From positions 124,001-188,000 of the forward strand of contig JAGTXX020000017.1 in the NCBI GenBank assembly GCA_019044685.2: 64,000 nt of DNA, given 5' to 3'. Origin of the DNA: Nannochloris sp. 'desiccata' (taxonomy: Eukaryota > Chlorophyta > Trebouxiophyceae > Chlorellales > Chlorellaceae). Below are positions 22,757 through 34,542 of this stretch, one piece after another; position 1 is the stretch's first letter, and each line of letters starts with the position of its first letter. The position numbers and the translations under genes are program-made. Under the pieces are notes generated by a model. It worked only from the letters and a program-made list of their open reading frames with translations. It did no database searches and was not told the origin of the DNA.

Positions 22757-23163
22757 AGTTAAATACGTAATAATAATTAGATTTTTATTACTCTCTCTCT
22801 CTCTCTTTTGATTCGTTGACTTCTTTATTATTGCTTTTGTGTGCGTGCGTGCTATTGACTGCTCTTTGTGTTTTAAAATTAAAACTAAAGGATGGTCATA
22901 TCATTGTCAGAGAAGTATGGTGATGGGCCACAACCGATTACAATACTAACAACGAAAAAGAAAGAGTGAAAAGAAAGAAACAACAAAAGAAAAATTGAAG
23001 CCACCACTCCTCGAGGTAGCTTGACCCAATAGGATTTACTTATGCTCTCATCAAAATGGAAGGGGAATATATATATAGAAAGATTGCTACTATAATGAAT
23101 GCACTCTACAGACTTAAAATTAATCAACTGAAAGATTTATTTCTCTACTAATTTTCTATTCTA
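22757..23163. other. 3' flanks of convergent Rab18 and OPR-RAP genes
   Basis: Probable untranslated sequence of both genes. Includes a CT dinucleotide repeat at 22791-22806. No gene is supported. Confidence 0.5.
22791..22806 (+). repeat. CT dinucleotide microsatellite
   Basis: Eight CT units about 35 bp after the Rab18 stop codon. Confidence 0.8.
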
Positions 23164-26100
23164 TTATTGTTGCTCTTTGCCGACCGCAGGCTGCTGCTGG
23201 GGCATCTGCATCGGAAGCACCTCTGGAGCATCAGCAGATTTCTCTTCTCTCATTCCATTCCCTCCAGCACCTCCTCGCCTTCCTTTCCCTTGATCATCTT
23301 TTGTCGGGTGCTGAGAATCCCCAGCTCTTGCTTTGTTCAACAAATTCAACAAAAAGGACCTCCTTCCACCTTCTTCCACACCTTCCCAAGCAAAGAATGG
23401 TACTGAGACCACTTTATAGTTACGTGCTTCGAGTAAACAGGTACGTGTGAACATATCTGCCATTGGACGGAGTGAGTTTCTAGTAAAATGGTGGGGGCCA
23501 TCTACTTCAATGGCAATACGATCTTCAGGGATACATAAATCAACTGCAAATAAAAGAGGGGTTATAGAGATAGACAGAATAGGTTAGCGTCTCAAAGAGA
23601 AAATGAGTTTAAAATGAGAGAGAGAGAGAGCGAGGGTTTGAGAGAATGGTGCAATTGGGATTGGAGAGCGGACACCATTGGAGACGGAGATTTTGAATTA
23701 ATTTTAAGCCATAAATTAAAAAGCGTAATTAAAAACGTACCAGAGAAGAGTCCATCGTCAGTGAGATGCTCCAAAGTATGCGTAATCTTCATAGCATTCA
23801 ATGTTCTAGATACTTCTCTATGAAACAACGAAGTTTTAATTTCAGAGACCTGACTTCTCCATGCTTTCTCACTTTCTTCAAGCATGGTCTTTTCAATTGG
23901 CCACTCTTTTTGAGAGTATCTAGCGATACATAGCATTAGAGACTGGAATACTTGACTAAGAGACTCTGGCCCTAACTCTTCAGGGTTTATTTGACCCATA
24001 AGTGCGTCCCACAAATCACGATCTAAAACATCGGTGACAGCACAACTCCACAACTGCAACACTAACTGCTGACCTGTCAACTCTGGTGCAGCTGCTAAGC
24101 GTGTTTTCAGCTCTTTGACTACAGAAGAAAACATTGCCGAGGCATCCACGTTGAGAATAGCGTATGAGTACAAGAGATTTGTCAGATGAAGGTCACTTAG
24201 ATCTGACAGCTGTTCTACAACGCTGGTGGCGACAGAGACCATCAAGTCGGCATGATAATGAGCTAGTTTAGCGTACCCGCTCACAAGCATAGCCTAAAGA
24301 AAGCAAGAAGGGATATCGAGAGGGAAAAGATTAGAAACGCGTTACTTGAACGAAGTTTTTTTTGGCAAAAAGTTGAGAGAAGCCGAGGAAAGGTCGCCCA
24401 TGGGGTCGTATTTTTTTTTTCGGAATCAAGGAACTACATAATTAAGATGAAGTTGAGTAATCTTACCATATTTTGCCCACTAAACTCATCAATCCTATTC
24501 ACAGACTCCTCTGCGAACACATCTAAGAACTTATCATCGTAGAACTTCAGCTTGCTACACGACCAAACAGCATTTGCCAGCTCTTGCGCGTTACAGAGAC
24601 TAACTCGAGTGGTCAATGCATTGACCACAGCACGCACAGCAGCATCACCAGGGTTGTACTCTACAGTGGCAAGAGCCCAGAAGTAGTTGACGAGATGTTG
24701 TCTGCTGAATTCTTTCTCTTGGGAAGGATCAGAAAGCCTGCAATGAATCTCGTTTGCAATGGCCGACAGCAAACTCTGCAAAGAAGATGAAATGGGGGAT
24801 AATTAAAAGATTAATTAATATATTAGAGATACAATTACACGCCCTGCCAATGTTATCAGCTGCGTTTAATAGTAGCATTACTTCTATGAATCTATCGATC
24901 GAGCTAATAAAGCTCTCGATATTAGTTGATTCTTTCCAGATTTCTTACCGGCATAACGTTAATAACCACGTCTTCTTCCCTCAGCACGGCCAAACTCCAG
25001 GCAGCATTACTCAAATTCTGAGGAGCCCATTGATCCAATTGACCCACAGCACGCGCAGCAGCAGCACGTAAGAATGCAGCATCAGGTGGTTTGTCCAAAG
25101 TAGCGTAGGCCCATAGGAAATTCGCAATTGACTGAGGGGTAAAGGCATGCATCGTTTGAGCAGCTTTCCACGCCATGGAAGAAAATAAGGCTGGATCCCA
25201 TTCACCGAGCTTGGCAAAGGCCCAAGCGACGTTACTCTGCAGAAAAGTATCAATTGCAGAAAGGGAGGGTGAAATGTAGTTGAAAATGAAATAAAAATGG
25301 TGGAACCACCCCCACTAGCAAGAAAGCAAGAAAAAGAAAAAAAGAAAGAGAAGAAGCAAAAATCTCACCAAATTCTGAGGTGTGAACTCAGGTATTTTAT
25401 GCGCAGCCACAGCAGCAAACTCTTCTAAAACCTCTTTTCCGGGACTAATCCCTAAATTTCCATATGCGTAGATAGTATTTGATAGATTCTGTGCATTGAA
25501 ATTCTGTAAATTAGCACGAGCCGCTTCTCCAACCGCTTTAAAAAGTTCCCCATCGGCAATTCCAAGTTTACTTAAGCCCCATAAAGTATTACTTAAAGCT
25601 TGTGCGGTGAACGTAGGCAGCTTTTCCAACGCTTCTTGCCCTAACGCTTCCAAAACAGATGGCTCTATGGCAAATTCGAGCTTCGCAAAGGCCAGGACAA
25701 CGTTCGAAATGTGCTGAGACGTGAATTGTTTTCTCATATCCCACACAGCTTTGGCTAAAGCATTCAAAACCTCATCTTTAGGTCTATACGCCAACGCAGA
25801 TAACGCCCAGAGAGTATTAGAAACATTTTGAGCGACTCCATTATCTACCTTTAATGGAATCTCGCTGCACAGAGCTTCCATGACATCACTTGATGGTAAA
25901 TAACTCATTTTAGCAACGCCCCACAGGATGTTTGCTATATTCCTGATATTTTGTTCGCCATGCCTAGTTTTTATAGCCTGCATAAGTTTATAAAACTCAG
26001 GGCTTTGGGTGATCTGCTCGTGTAAGTTGGGTGCCCCACGTAAAGACCCCAAACGGTGAACAGCTGTAGCAAGCGCAACTGTATCGAAATGATCAATTTC

Positions 26101-27832
26101 GTATTGGATTATGTCCAAGATTTCTTTTGCTGTGTTTGCCTGGGTCATACGTTTGTTGATGTTGATGGCGCGGAACTTAGCAGAGTCCATAGGAGGGCGA
26201 CCGTGGTGGCCCTGGTGCTGCTGCTGCTGACCACTGGGCAGCAACCCACTGCCACCACCACCACCGCCTTGGTAGTTGTTGCCAGGAGGGGGTGGGTAAG
26301 GAGGTCTTGGACCCATAGCTTGAGCGTGGAAATGAGGTGGGTAAGGCATAGGAGGTCTGTTATAGGGTGGCATCGTATGAGGTGGCCAGGAAGGAGGAGG
26401 AGGGGGTTGCTGCTGCTGCTGAGGCGGCCATGCTCCATACGACGGGGGAGGAGGCGGCGGCGGGGGCTGCTGCTGAGCTTGTTGAGGAGGTGGAGGATGA
26501 GAAGGAGGTTGTGCAGCAGCTGGAGGATATTGCGTATATGCAGGGGGAGGAGGCTGACCTGCAAATGTAACAAATAATATACAAAATAAATAAAAGTTGA
26601 AGGTCAGGGCGGGTGAGCATTTAATAAAAAAATTTGTGACAAAAAGCCAAACGAATTTAGGGGAGATTTTGGCGCCTAAGATTATAGAACGACGATATTG
26701 GACTGGAGTGGGAGAACGATGAAGCCATAGGAACAATGTGATCAGGGTTGTAGTGGGCTTCCAATTTGCCAATCGACTGGAAGAAGTACAGGCTGTACCC
26801 GCTAAATTTGAAAGACAATCTAGTGCAAAAAATCAGAGCTCAAGTTGCTCAAGGCATTAGAATACAGCAGGAGGTCGGGACAAAAAAAGCAAAAAAAAAG
26901 AGAGAGAGACGAATTTGTTCATAATAAATCAGAAATAATCCCAAAAATGAAACACGACATTGGAGAAAGCGAAAATTTGTTCTTGAGGCCAAGAATTATT
27001 TTTGGACAAGGCAAAAAAAATGGTCAATAAAAAAGTTGACGCTGGCTGCGTCTTACCTGCTGTGGTTGTGGGTGCTGCCTGCTGTGGAGCAGGAGGCGGA
27101 AGCACATGGTGACTAGCAGTAGGGTTGGGATGCACAGGTGGGGTCATTACATGTGCTGGAGGTCCACCCCAGGGCGGTGGAGGGTAGGAGTAGTACCCTC
27201 CTGTAGGGCCGTTTGGAGGTGCTGGTGCACCCTGATGTTGCTGCTGCTGGACGTGATCAGGCATAGGCATCCAATGATACCCAGGGTAGTGTTGAGAAGG
27301 ATGAGGCCAATGACCAGCATTATAAGGGCTTTCTAGAGTAGAAGGGGCTGCTGGTTGTGGTGCCGCAGGTGCTGGCTCCGGAGGTGGTGGTGGGAGAGGC
27401 TGTTGCTGCTGCTGTTGCTGATCAGCTTCCTGCTTCTGAAGAGAGCGTTGCTCTTCTTCACTGCTGCATAAAGGGGGAAGGAAATGAGGAAGCTTATAGA
27501 AATTACTAGACACGAGGCAGGTAACATTAACAGCAGGCGAAGTAAATTTATTTTTCAATTCCTTACGAGCTAAAGCGAGTTCTCTTTGGAGCAGACTGCC
27601 CATGAGGAGAGGACGGTGGCTCTCCATGGTACCTTGTAGTTCCACCGATATTAGCAATCAAAGGAGCTCGTTTACTAGGGGCTACTTTGAAAGGAGCCAC
27701 CTTGGGTGGAGCAGACTCGGAGCCATTTTTGGGAGCACCAGAACCGCTGCCAGAGGAGCCGTTCACGTAGCGAGGAGCCCTCGGTGACTTAGAAGTATTG
27801 GCATTAGTATTATTAGCCTGATGTCCAGACAT
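23164..27832 (-). CDS. Octotricopeptide-repeat (OPR) RNA-binding protein with C-terminal RAP domain
   Basis: Seven exons: 27567-27832, 27057-27463, 25369-26558, 24949-25236, 24467-24775, 23741-24293 and 23164-23543; all joins keep frame and use GT-AG sites; about 1130 residues. The N-terminal 400 residues are rich in Pro, Gln and Gly, with many polyproline blocks. They are followed by at least eight helical repeats of about 38 residues with the core 'FTAQALSNTLWGLSKLG', diagnostic of OPR-type proteins. The last exon has a RAP domain: 'IAIEVDGPHHF', 'TCLLEARNYKVVSVPFFAW'. In algae such proteins bind organelle transcripts and control their stability, processing or translation, usually in the plastid. 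Targeting is unclear because the N-terminus is not a typical transit peptide. A GA repeat lies in the last intron (23616-23630). Confidence 0.88.
23616..23630 (+). repeat. GA dinucleotide microsatellite
   Basis: About seven GA units inside the last intron (23544-23740) of the OPR-RAP gene. Confidence 0.7.
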
Positions 27833-28570
27833 CTTAGCATAAAAGGTCTGAGAGGAATGCTAAATTTTAGCTAGCTATAGAGCAAAAATGAAGAAAAAGA
27901 GGTGAACGGAGTGGTTGAATTTCATTTTGGCAGAACAAAGTGTGTAGGGCTCAAAGCTATGCAATAAAGGGGCGCCGCCGGGTTAAACGTGTATCTTACC
28001 TCTAAGTAAGGTAATATACGCTAAATATAGAGCAAGTAGTAGAGTGTAGGCTCAACGAGGCTGCGATATAGGAGAGAAATAAGAGCAAAAAAGGCAAGGT
28101 TTAAAAAAGCGAGTCTAGAGGGAACTGGTGCGGTCTGCGTTGCTTTGGAATATAATAGTAGAGCTCAGTGCATATAATGATGGGCGCTGATCACACCTAA
28201 GCAGCTAGAAATGGCCTCGGGTGACCACTGGTGCACGGAGGAGGCGAAGAGTGTTCGCTTTGCTTCCTTTCTTTGGAGGTTAAATAGCGTCTCAAGGTTC
28301 AATTTAAAGTAATACACGAGTTAACATAACTTTAGAAGGTTTAAGAAGACGGAAACAAAGCTTGAAATCGAGCCTCGATGAAACCTGTCTCGACTTCCTG
28401 AGATGTATTTTCGAGGCACTGACTTGGATGCCTCGATAGAGGCAAAATTCACCTCGAGCATTTTCTATTTTAGGGGTTCTAGATAATGCGGCACGCTTTA
28501 AAAGTTATTAACTATAAAGCATACAGTGATACAGGTAAGCCAAAACAACCAGGATCCAGCTTCAAAAATT
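27833..28570. other. Upstream region of the OPR-RAP gene
   Basis: No gene is supported. Around 28365-28460 the motif CCTCGA/TCGAGG recurs at least six times and forms small hairpins, for example CGAGGCA with TGCCTCG near 28410-28435. Part of the interval is 3' flank of the metalloprotease gene. Confidence 0.4.
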
Positions 28571-29688
28571 TCAAATCCTAATCGCCGCTGCTCCAGCCAA
28601 AGGAGGATGGCTATAATGCCTCATAAGCTCTTTAGACCCTTCGCCTCCGTCCCCACTACACTTTACAGAAGCTTCCACTAACGTCTGCAGCTTTAAATCC
28701 GGATCATAGCATAAATTCTGTTCTCTAGGCTTCAAAACCAGCAGCTCCCCCAAGGCGTCTGCCCTCACCTCAGGATCCTCTTGCCCTCCATCTATCAACA
28801 GCAGCTGCTCTTTTAACTCAGCGGAATCAATGCCATTTTGGCTGTTTGTAAGCCTGTATCGTTTTCCAAATAAATAGAAATCAACTGCATGGCCTAATTC
28901 GTGAGCTAGAATCGCTTGCCACCGTTCCGGCGGCAACAGCAACAATCTAGGTGAAACTACGATAGTAGTTACTCTGTCCTCTATTGCAAGGCCAAATTTG
29001 GCGTAGGGAACAGCGAAAGCGAAATGGCGACAACAATCTCGTGTTGCGGGGTCAAGGGGTATTACTCCAGGTAGAGGACAAAAGGCATACGGAAGGCTAC
29101 CAGGCGTTAAAACAGGCTGAAATCTTCCACAAAAAACGCCACTACCACGTGTTTTATCGCTTTGAAAGTCCTTTGCCGGGTCGCCAGGAATTCCTGATGG
29201 CAAATTTGGCGTATAGCTATAGATAGCAAGTCTAGATTTGAAATCAGCGCCTATTTGGGCTGCAATAAGAGCTACCCCCTCTGTGAAATATTTCCGAATA
29301 GAAGGTGGGACTTCATCTCCAGCAGGGATGTCAACACGATAAAGCTGCGAAGCTTCTGTTGGAGGTGGGATAATACCGTTGATTGATAACAGTGGGATTA
29401 GAGAAACTGCTGCGTGAAGCATGGTTCTGTAGAGGGAAGAAAAAAGAAGGGTAAAAGATTGGCGACGGCGATGGACAAATGAAAGATCATTGATCCTATC
29501 AATTCTGAGATATATATTGCAAGATCGTACCTCCTACTGAAAATTGAGATTTCATTGTCGTCTGTAGATGCAGAATGGGTGTTAAAATTGCTATGTGCAC
29601 GACGAAGGCTAGGCTTGTGATCTGGTAATTTTGGGGAGATTGACCGATGAAAGTTCACAATCGGGAGCTTTTGCGCATGTATAATCAT
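28571..29688 (-). CDS. HExxH metalloprotease, probably thylakoid lumen (twin-arginine signal)
   Basis: Two exons, 29531-29688 and 28571-29426, joined across a 103-bp intron with the arginine codon split 2+1; 337 residues. The first ~50 residues are basic and Ser/His-rich (transit peptide). Next comes 'SRRTMLHAAVSLIPLLSI', a twin-arginine plus hydrophobic core at residues 51-68, then 'PTEASQ' as a possible cleavage region. This bipartite layout fits Tat-dependent import into the thylakoid lumen. The mature part has 'AILAHELGHAVDFYLFG' with HELGH at about 228-232, the zinc-binding and catalytic signature of metallopeptidases. Two cysteine pairs ('CGR', 'CPL', 'DCC') could form disulfides. I do not recognise the family; a conserved green-lineage unknown is likely. 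The Tat reading and lumen location are inferred. Confidence 0.7.
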
Positions 29689-29927
29689 GCTCTTAGAGTT
29701 TCTATTTAATTATTCAATAATTAAAAAATGCTCAGTACTGAGATATTTTGTTCAAAAAAATTTGAACGAAGAAATTCTCACCACTTGTACACAAGAGCCT
29801 GCCAGCGCTTGCTCTCTTCATTAACAAAATTTTTAATAATCGGTAAAACATTTTAAAGGCTACTGGACGCCTCTCTTCTTTAATATGACTTAAAATTCAA
29901 GAGATTCTAATTCCTAGATTTGAACTA

Positions 29928-31082
29928 ATGGACGGCCCTCCTGCGTTCCAAGCGCCTGAAAATGGCCAGCCGCAGCGCCAAAGAAAATCTCCACGTAACA
30001 ACCAGCAACAATGGCGTAGAAAAAGTCAGCACAAGTCTAACAATAACAAGCATCGAATCCCTCCCCAGCAGCAGAAAAATTTCAAACGTCGCAGCAGTGG
30101 TAAACGCGGCGGCCAAACTGAGTTAGGATTCTTCGGATCAGTTCCTTCTTTGCAAGACTTGCAAAGAGAGAACCGCAAGCGCACTCGTAGACATTATGGC
30201 AACAACACTAATCAACAGCGTGGTGCGTTTTCAGGTTCTTCTCCTGCGTCTATTATCACAAAACCTCCTCCTCCTCCTCCTTACTTTCCCCACTATCTTT
30301 CCAATGATAACATTGACAATATTTATAGAGATAATAACAAGCCCAAGCTTCCTTGGTTATCTCCCACAGGTCGTTTCTTAGCTCCCCCTGCAGCTCCCAC
30401 TCCTGCCCGCTTCCCGGGCGCTGAGCTTGCTAACCCCTTGGCCACGCCTACACTCGCAGCCAACCAAAATGGAGCTGCAGATAAATTAGAAGCTGAGGGA
30501 TTACATGCAGGTCTGGATTTCTTTGCTACAAATGATGGATTAGTTCTTTATAATGATACCCCCGCGCCAAGTAGCTGGACGGAAGATGAAGATGAGAACG
30601 ATGGTGAGATGGACAGCCATTCTCTCTCAGGCTCTGAAGACGATGATCATGACGGTACTGGCAATGAAGATGCTGCTCATGAGCATGGAAGACGTGCTAG
30701 GCTATTACGTAGGCCTGCTGGATCGACCTTCGCAGGAAACGGATTTGGTGGTAGTGGTGTTCATGCAAGGATAATTCAACGATTAAGAGATAGAGTAGCT
30801 CAGCAAGATGCATATATAGCTGAATTAGAAGACGATAATCTACGTTATAAAGAAAGATTAGACCTTCTAGTGCATCAACTACGAGAAATACAGGAAGGAA
30901 GCGGTGGAAGTCCTGTTGACGGTATGATGAATAATTTGACGAAAAATGCCGAAACGAATAATGAGCCTGAGCCAACTGCTGCTCCTGCTGCGGCTGCCGA
31001 AGTGACAATAAAGAAGGTTAATGAGAATGATGGAGCTGGCGATGGCTCAGAAATGAATGAATCTCCAGCTTTAAAGGCCTGA
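29928..31082 (+). CDS. Coiled-coil protein resembling plant PRLI-interacting factor A
   Basis: Intronless, 384 residues, ATG start. The N-terminal 120 residues are Gln/Asn/Arg/Lys-rich and probably disordered and nucleic-acid-binding. A Pro-rich block and an acidic stretch follow. The only ordered part is near residues 278-325, 'IIQRLRDRVAQQDAYIAELE' continuing 'DDNLRYKERLDLLVHQL', a short coiled coil. Plant PRL1-interacting-factor-type proteins have a very similar 'RLRQRVAEQDAYI.ELEDEN' helix, which is the basis of the name; the match is from memory and covers one helix only. Role unknown, possibly nuclear. TGTAA motifs follow at 31212 and 31244. Confidence 0.55.
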   Translation: MDGPPAFQAPENGQPQRQRKSPRNNQQQWRRKSQHKSNNNKHRIPPQQQKNFKRRSSGKRGGQTELGFFGSVPSLQDLQRENRKRTRRHYGNNTNQQRGAFSGSSPASIITKPPPPPPYFPHYLSNDNIDNIYRDNNKPKLPWLSPTGRFLAPPAAPTPARFPGAELANPLATPTLAANQNGAADKLEAEGLHAGLDFFATNDGLVLYNDTPAPSSWTEDEDENDGEMDSHSLSGSEDDDHDGTGNEDAAHEHGRRARLLRRPAGSTFAGNGFGGSGVHARIIQRLRDRVAQQDAYIAELEDDNLRYKERLDLLVHQLREIQEGSGGSPVDGMMNNLTKNAETNNEPEPTAAPAAAAEVTIKKVNENDGAGDGSEMNESPALKA

Positions 31083-31705
31083 GAAGGCTCCTCTGTATAG
31101 TAGTAAGTATAAAATTTTAAAAATTATGATATGACGACGACGATGTCTTTTGTTACAATTTGACTGTTAAATTATCTTATCTAATACATAACAAATTTAG
31201 CCTTTAATTTCTGTAAATTAACTGATTTTTTAGAATCGTACCTTGTAAATGATTATGGGAGGAGCCAGGATCAGTCACCAGTGCGGTGAGGGAGGGCAGC
31301 TTGCCGAGAGGTGTCGGTGACCGGCGAAGCGGGAGGGAGAAGGCTAGAAGAGATCATTTCCGAGTGATGAATAGATAAATCACAGAAAAAGGAAATCTTT
31401 AGCAGAAGAAACTGATCAAAGGCCACTGGCCTGCTAGGGCTTGGTCTGCCAGAGGCAATTATTTATTAATATAATTATTCATTTTCATTCAATGATTTGG
31501 GTAACCGTTAGGTTGAACCCTAAGGGTTTTAACTTTGTGGAAGAATGCCTTTTAGTTCGGTTCCTCGTTCGGCACTCCAGCTTAAATATACCGTTTGTAT
31601 TTTTTAATGATACAAATTGGCGTTTTTGTTTATTAGATTCGGATAACATTTATGAAATCTGTAGCACAATAAATAATAGATTTTGGGGTTCTAAAATAAT
31701 TTCAA
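31083..31705. other. Intergenic region
   Basis: 3' flank of the coiled-coil gene and upstream region of the CNNM gene. A G-rich segment (31270-31345) stands out from AT-rich surroundings but matches no RNA family I can recognise. The frame at 31441-31716 has no domain. Confidence 0.4.
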
Positions 31706-33823
31706 ATGGCAGATGAAGCACTTTCTCTCTGCTTAAACTCCTGTGCGGCGTCTCTAACATCAACATGTGTGCAAGATTGCCTTGAAACATCAGGATACAC
31801 GGTCGAATCATCCGGAGGGAGCGGGATCCCTCTCGCTGTTTCCATCTCCTTGGCACCAATCCTCATAACCTTCTCAGCGCTATTCTCTGGGTTGACCTTG
31901 GGCCTTCTCAGTCTAGACCTTGTAACCCTTCAGGTCCTTGAACGCGCAGGGACCCCAAGCGAGCAAAAATGCGCCAAAAAAATCATCCCTGTACGACGCA
32001 AGGGCAATCTCCTTCTCTGCACCTTGCTTCTTGGCAACACATTGGTGAATAGCGGCGTCTCTATCTTGCTTGCAGACCTCACTTCGGGTATTGTAGGTCT
32101 CCTATCTTCCGTATTTTTAGTTCTGATCTTTGGAGAGATCGTCCCTCAAGCTGTTTGTGCCCGGCATGGTCTTTTCATCGGTGCCCGCGCTCTTTGGATT
32201 GTAAAATTCTTCTTAGTAATCTTTCTCCCAATCACATTTCCTATTGCATGGATTTTAAACAAAGCATTAGGGCGGGATATTGGAAATGTGTACAGTCTAG
32301 AAGAAATTAAGCATCTTTTGTAAGTCAAAGCCGTTGATTGATTTTCAAACATTAAAATTCAAAATGGCGTCCTTTCCTGTATGATACTACATTTTCTTTT
32401 TTTACCTTGATAGCAAGAGAACCCTCACAACCACATATTTACCCTTTTTTGTTTGTTTGTTTTTACGAATAAGTACAGGGAATTGCATACAACAGATCCA
32501 GATGCCCAAGCAGAAAGCGGCTTAACAGCTTCTGACCACCGTCTCCTCCTCGGTGCACTAGAGTACAAGGACAAGTGTGCGCGGGACATAATGACGCAGC
32601 TGGAGCTCTGTTTTATGCTGGAAGCTAGTCAACGTTTGACGTTTACGCTGATGATGCAGATTTACAAGAGTGGATACACCAGGATCCCCGTATACCGGGG
32701 TCAAAGGCATCATGTCGTTGGTCTCCTGTATAGCAAAGATTTGATCCTGGTGGACCCCAATGATGAGATTGAAATCAGCACCGTGCTTTCTTTCAGACAA
32801 CCGCATCGTGGCCGCGTAAGCGAAGATACTAAGCTTGACCGTTTACTCCAGCAGTTCTTAGCGTCAGGTGAACATTTAATGCTCGTGTACGCACACCCGA
32901 GCGGCAATGGGGATTCAGAATCGATAGCATTAGGCAGCAAAGACACCTCTACGCATGGAGGTGGCGCTTTTTCTAAAATATCAAACAAAATAAAAGATGT
33001 GGTAGCATTGCCATCAGGACCCACGGAGGTAGAGCTAAAAGACGTACCTTCTAAGCCCCCATCTTCTTCTGCAGGCACCATAGTCCGCCTCAGTGCAGTC
33101 GAAAACAATTACATAGGTATCGTCACTTTAGAGGATGTCCTCGAAGAGCTCATCAAATCAGAGATTGTAGACGAAAGTGATTTGTGGGAAGATGTGAACG
33201 CGAGAGTGCCACGGTCGTTGACCCAAAGGAGAACTGACATGGATGCGTTCTTACAAATGTTTGAGAGGAGGGCCAGATCAGGGAAACCAGGGCTGGAGGT
33301 GCCTGAAGTTTCAGCGGTCGCCGCATTTATGGCGTTGAAAGTGGAGGAAGTTGCTCTGTTGGCTACTGCTGCCGGAGCGCTGGAGAAGTTCATCAGAACT
33401 GGGGAGGTCCTAGAATGGGCAAGTGCAGGAGATGAAATTGACGGTGACCAGGGGGCAGTGGCAATGGAGGCAGCCGCTGGACCTGCAGGTGCTACCTTGA
33501 GTAGTGTATCTACCGTGAAAAAACGAGATAATGAGCTTAAATTGCAGCTGTACCGCCGAGCAGAGCGTAGCCATCACTTTACCTTAATTCTTCAAGGTAA
33601 AGTGCGCGTGCAAACCAGCTCCGAAGAGTTTTGTTTCGAATTAGGGCCATGGTCTGTGCTGGGAAATAGCGCATTGACCCGGAAAGATTACGTACCTGAC
33701 TTTAGTGCTGTTGCAGTGCCGCCGTGCCGGCTTTTACGGCTGGAAAGAGAGGCGTACGAGGCGGCTTTAAAGAGTCTATTGCCGTCATCGGTGTCAATGT
33801 CGCCAAGCAAGAAGGCGGAGTGA
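31706..33823 (+). CDS. CNNM-type metal transporter (DUF21, CBS pair, cyclic-nucleotide-binding-like domain)
   Basis: Two exons, 31706-32319 and 32479-33823, with a leucine codon split 2+1; 652 residues. A short Cys-rich extracellular N-terminus precedes a DUF21 membrane domain of about four helices with 'FSGLTLGLLSLDLVTL' and 'FGEIVPQAVCARHGL', both conserved in the family. A CBS pair follows at about 225-420: 'YKDKCARDIMT', 'GYTRIPVYRG', 'VGLLYSKDLI' and 'YIGIVTLEDVLEELIKSEIVDE'. An acidic/Gly linker leads to a C-terminal beta-rich segment ('FTLILQGKVRVQ' ... 'LGPWSVLGNSAL') like the cyclic-nucleotide-binding homology domain of animal CNNM. Yeast Mam3 and animal CNNM proteins move or sense divalent cations, mainly magnesium. 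The substrate here is inferred. Confidence 0.9.
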
Positions 33824-34542
33824 GGAGGTCAGGCGATGGAGGGTGAAGCCTGAAGGCTGATATTTGGGCTGGGTAGGTACATTCATATCACTGTCTTTAA
33901 AATTGGAATATCAATATATACAGTATTGTTCTTGACAACAACAGAAATGTAAAACATCAAAGCAAAATATATTATTACTTGGCGGAAGCAATTATATGCC
34001 AGCCTCCACAATTTCAATTGCACCTCTTCTCCAGCGTAGCCACCATAGAGGTTCCCGTCATCCACGTAGACATCATATAGCAATGGCATTTTTCACCCCG
34101 AGGAGTGCTTTGCTGGATCATCTTGGTCACGTGTACAGATGCTGTTGTATCTGCACTAGTAACGAAGCTGGTAGGCTTCTCCGACAAGACACTTGACGCC
34201 TTAAAAAAAATGGTGTATTGGAATTCTGACGGTACGTGAGGTTCTTTATACGTGGTTATGTAATATTATTGTTAAACAGAGAAATCTTAAATAATCAACA
34301 CAAGAACAAGCAAAAAAGAAATCAGGAAAAGGTGGACTAGAAGCAATGGAATTAAAGGAGAACAATAAAAGCGCAAACATAAAAGTGGGTAGTGTGGTAA
34401 GGCAGCTGTACATATGCCGCGCTTTGAAACCTTCAGGCATGGACAAGATGATTTGAGCAAGTTTGGTCATCAAATAAATTCGAGATACATACTCAGAATT
34501 TAGAATTTAATTCAATGGATGCATAAACAAAGGCATACAAAC
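33824..34542. other. 3' flanks of convergent CNNM and KEN-box genes
   Basis: No gene is supported; short frames near 33996-34196 and 34246-34473 have no domain. Probably untranslated sequence. Confidence 0.45.

Noticed and set aside
26056..26577. 173-codon plus-strand frame
   Set aside because: Antisense shadow of the proline-rich part of the OPR-RAP gene; Arg/Leu-rich product mirrors Pro/Gln codons.
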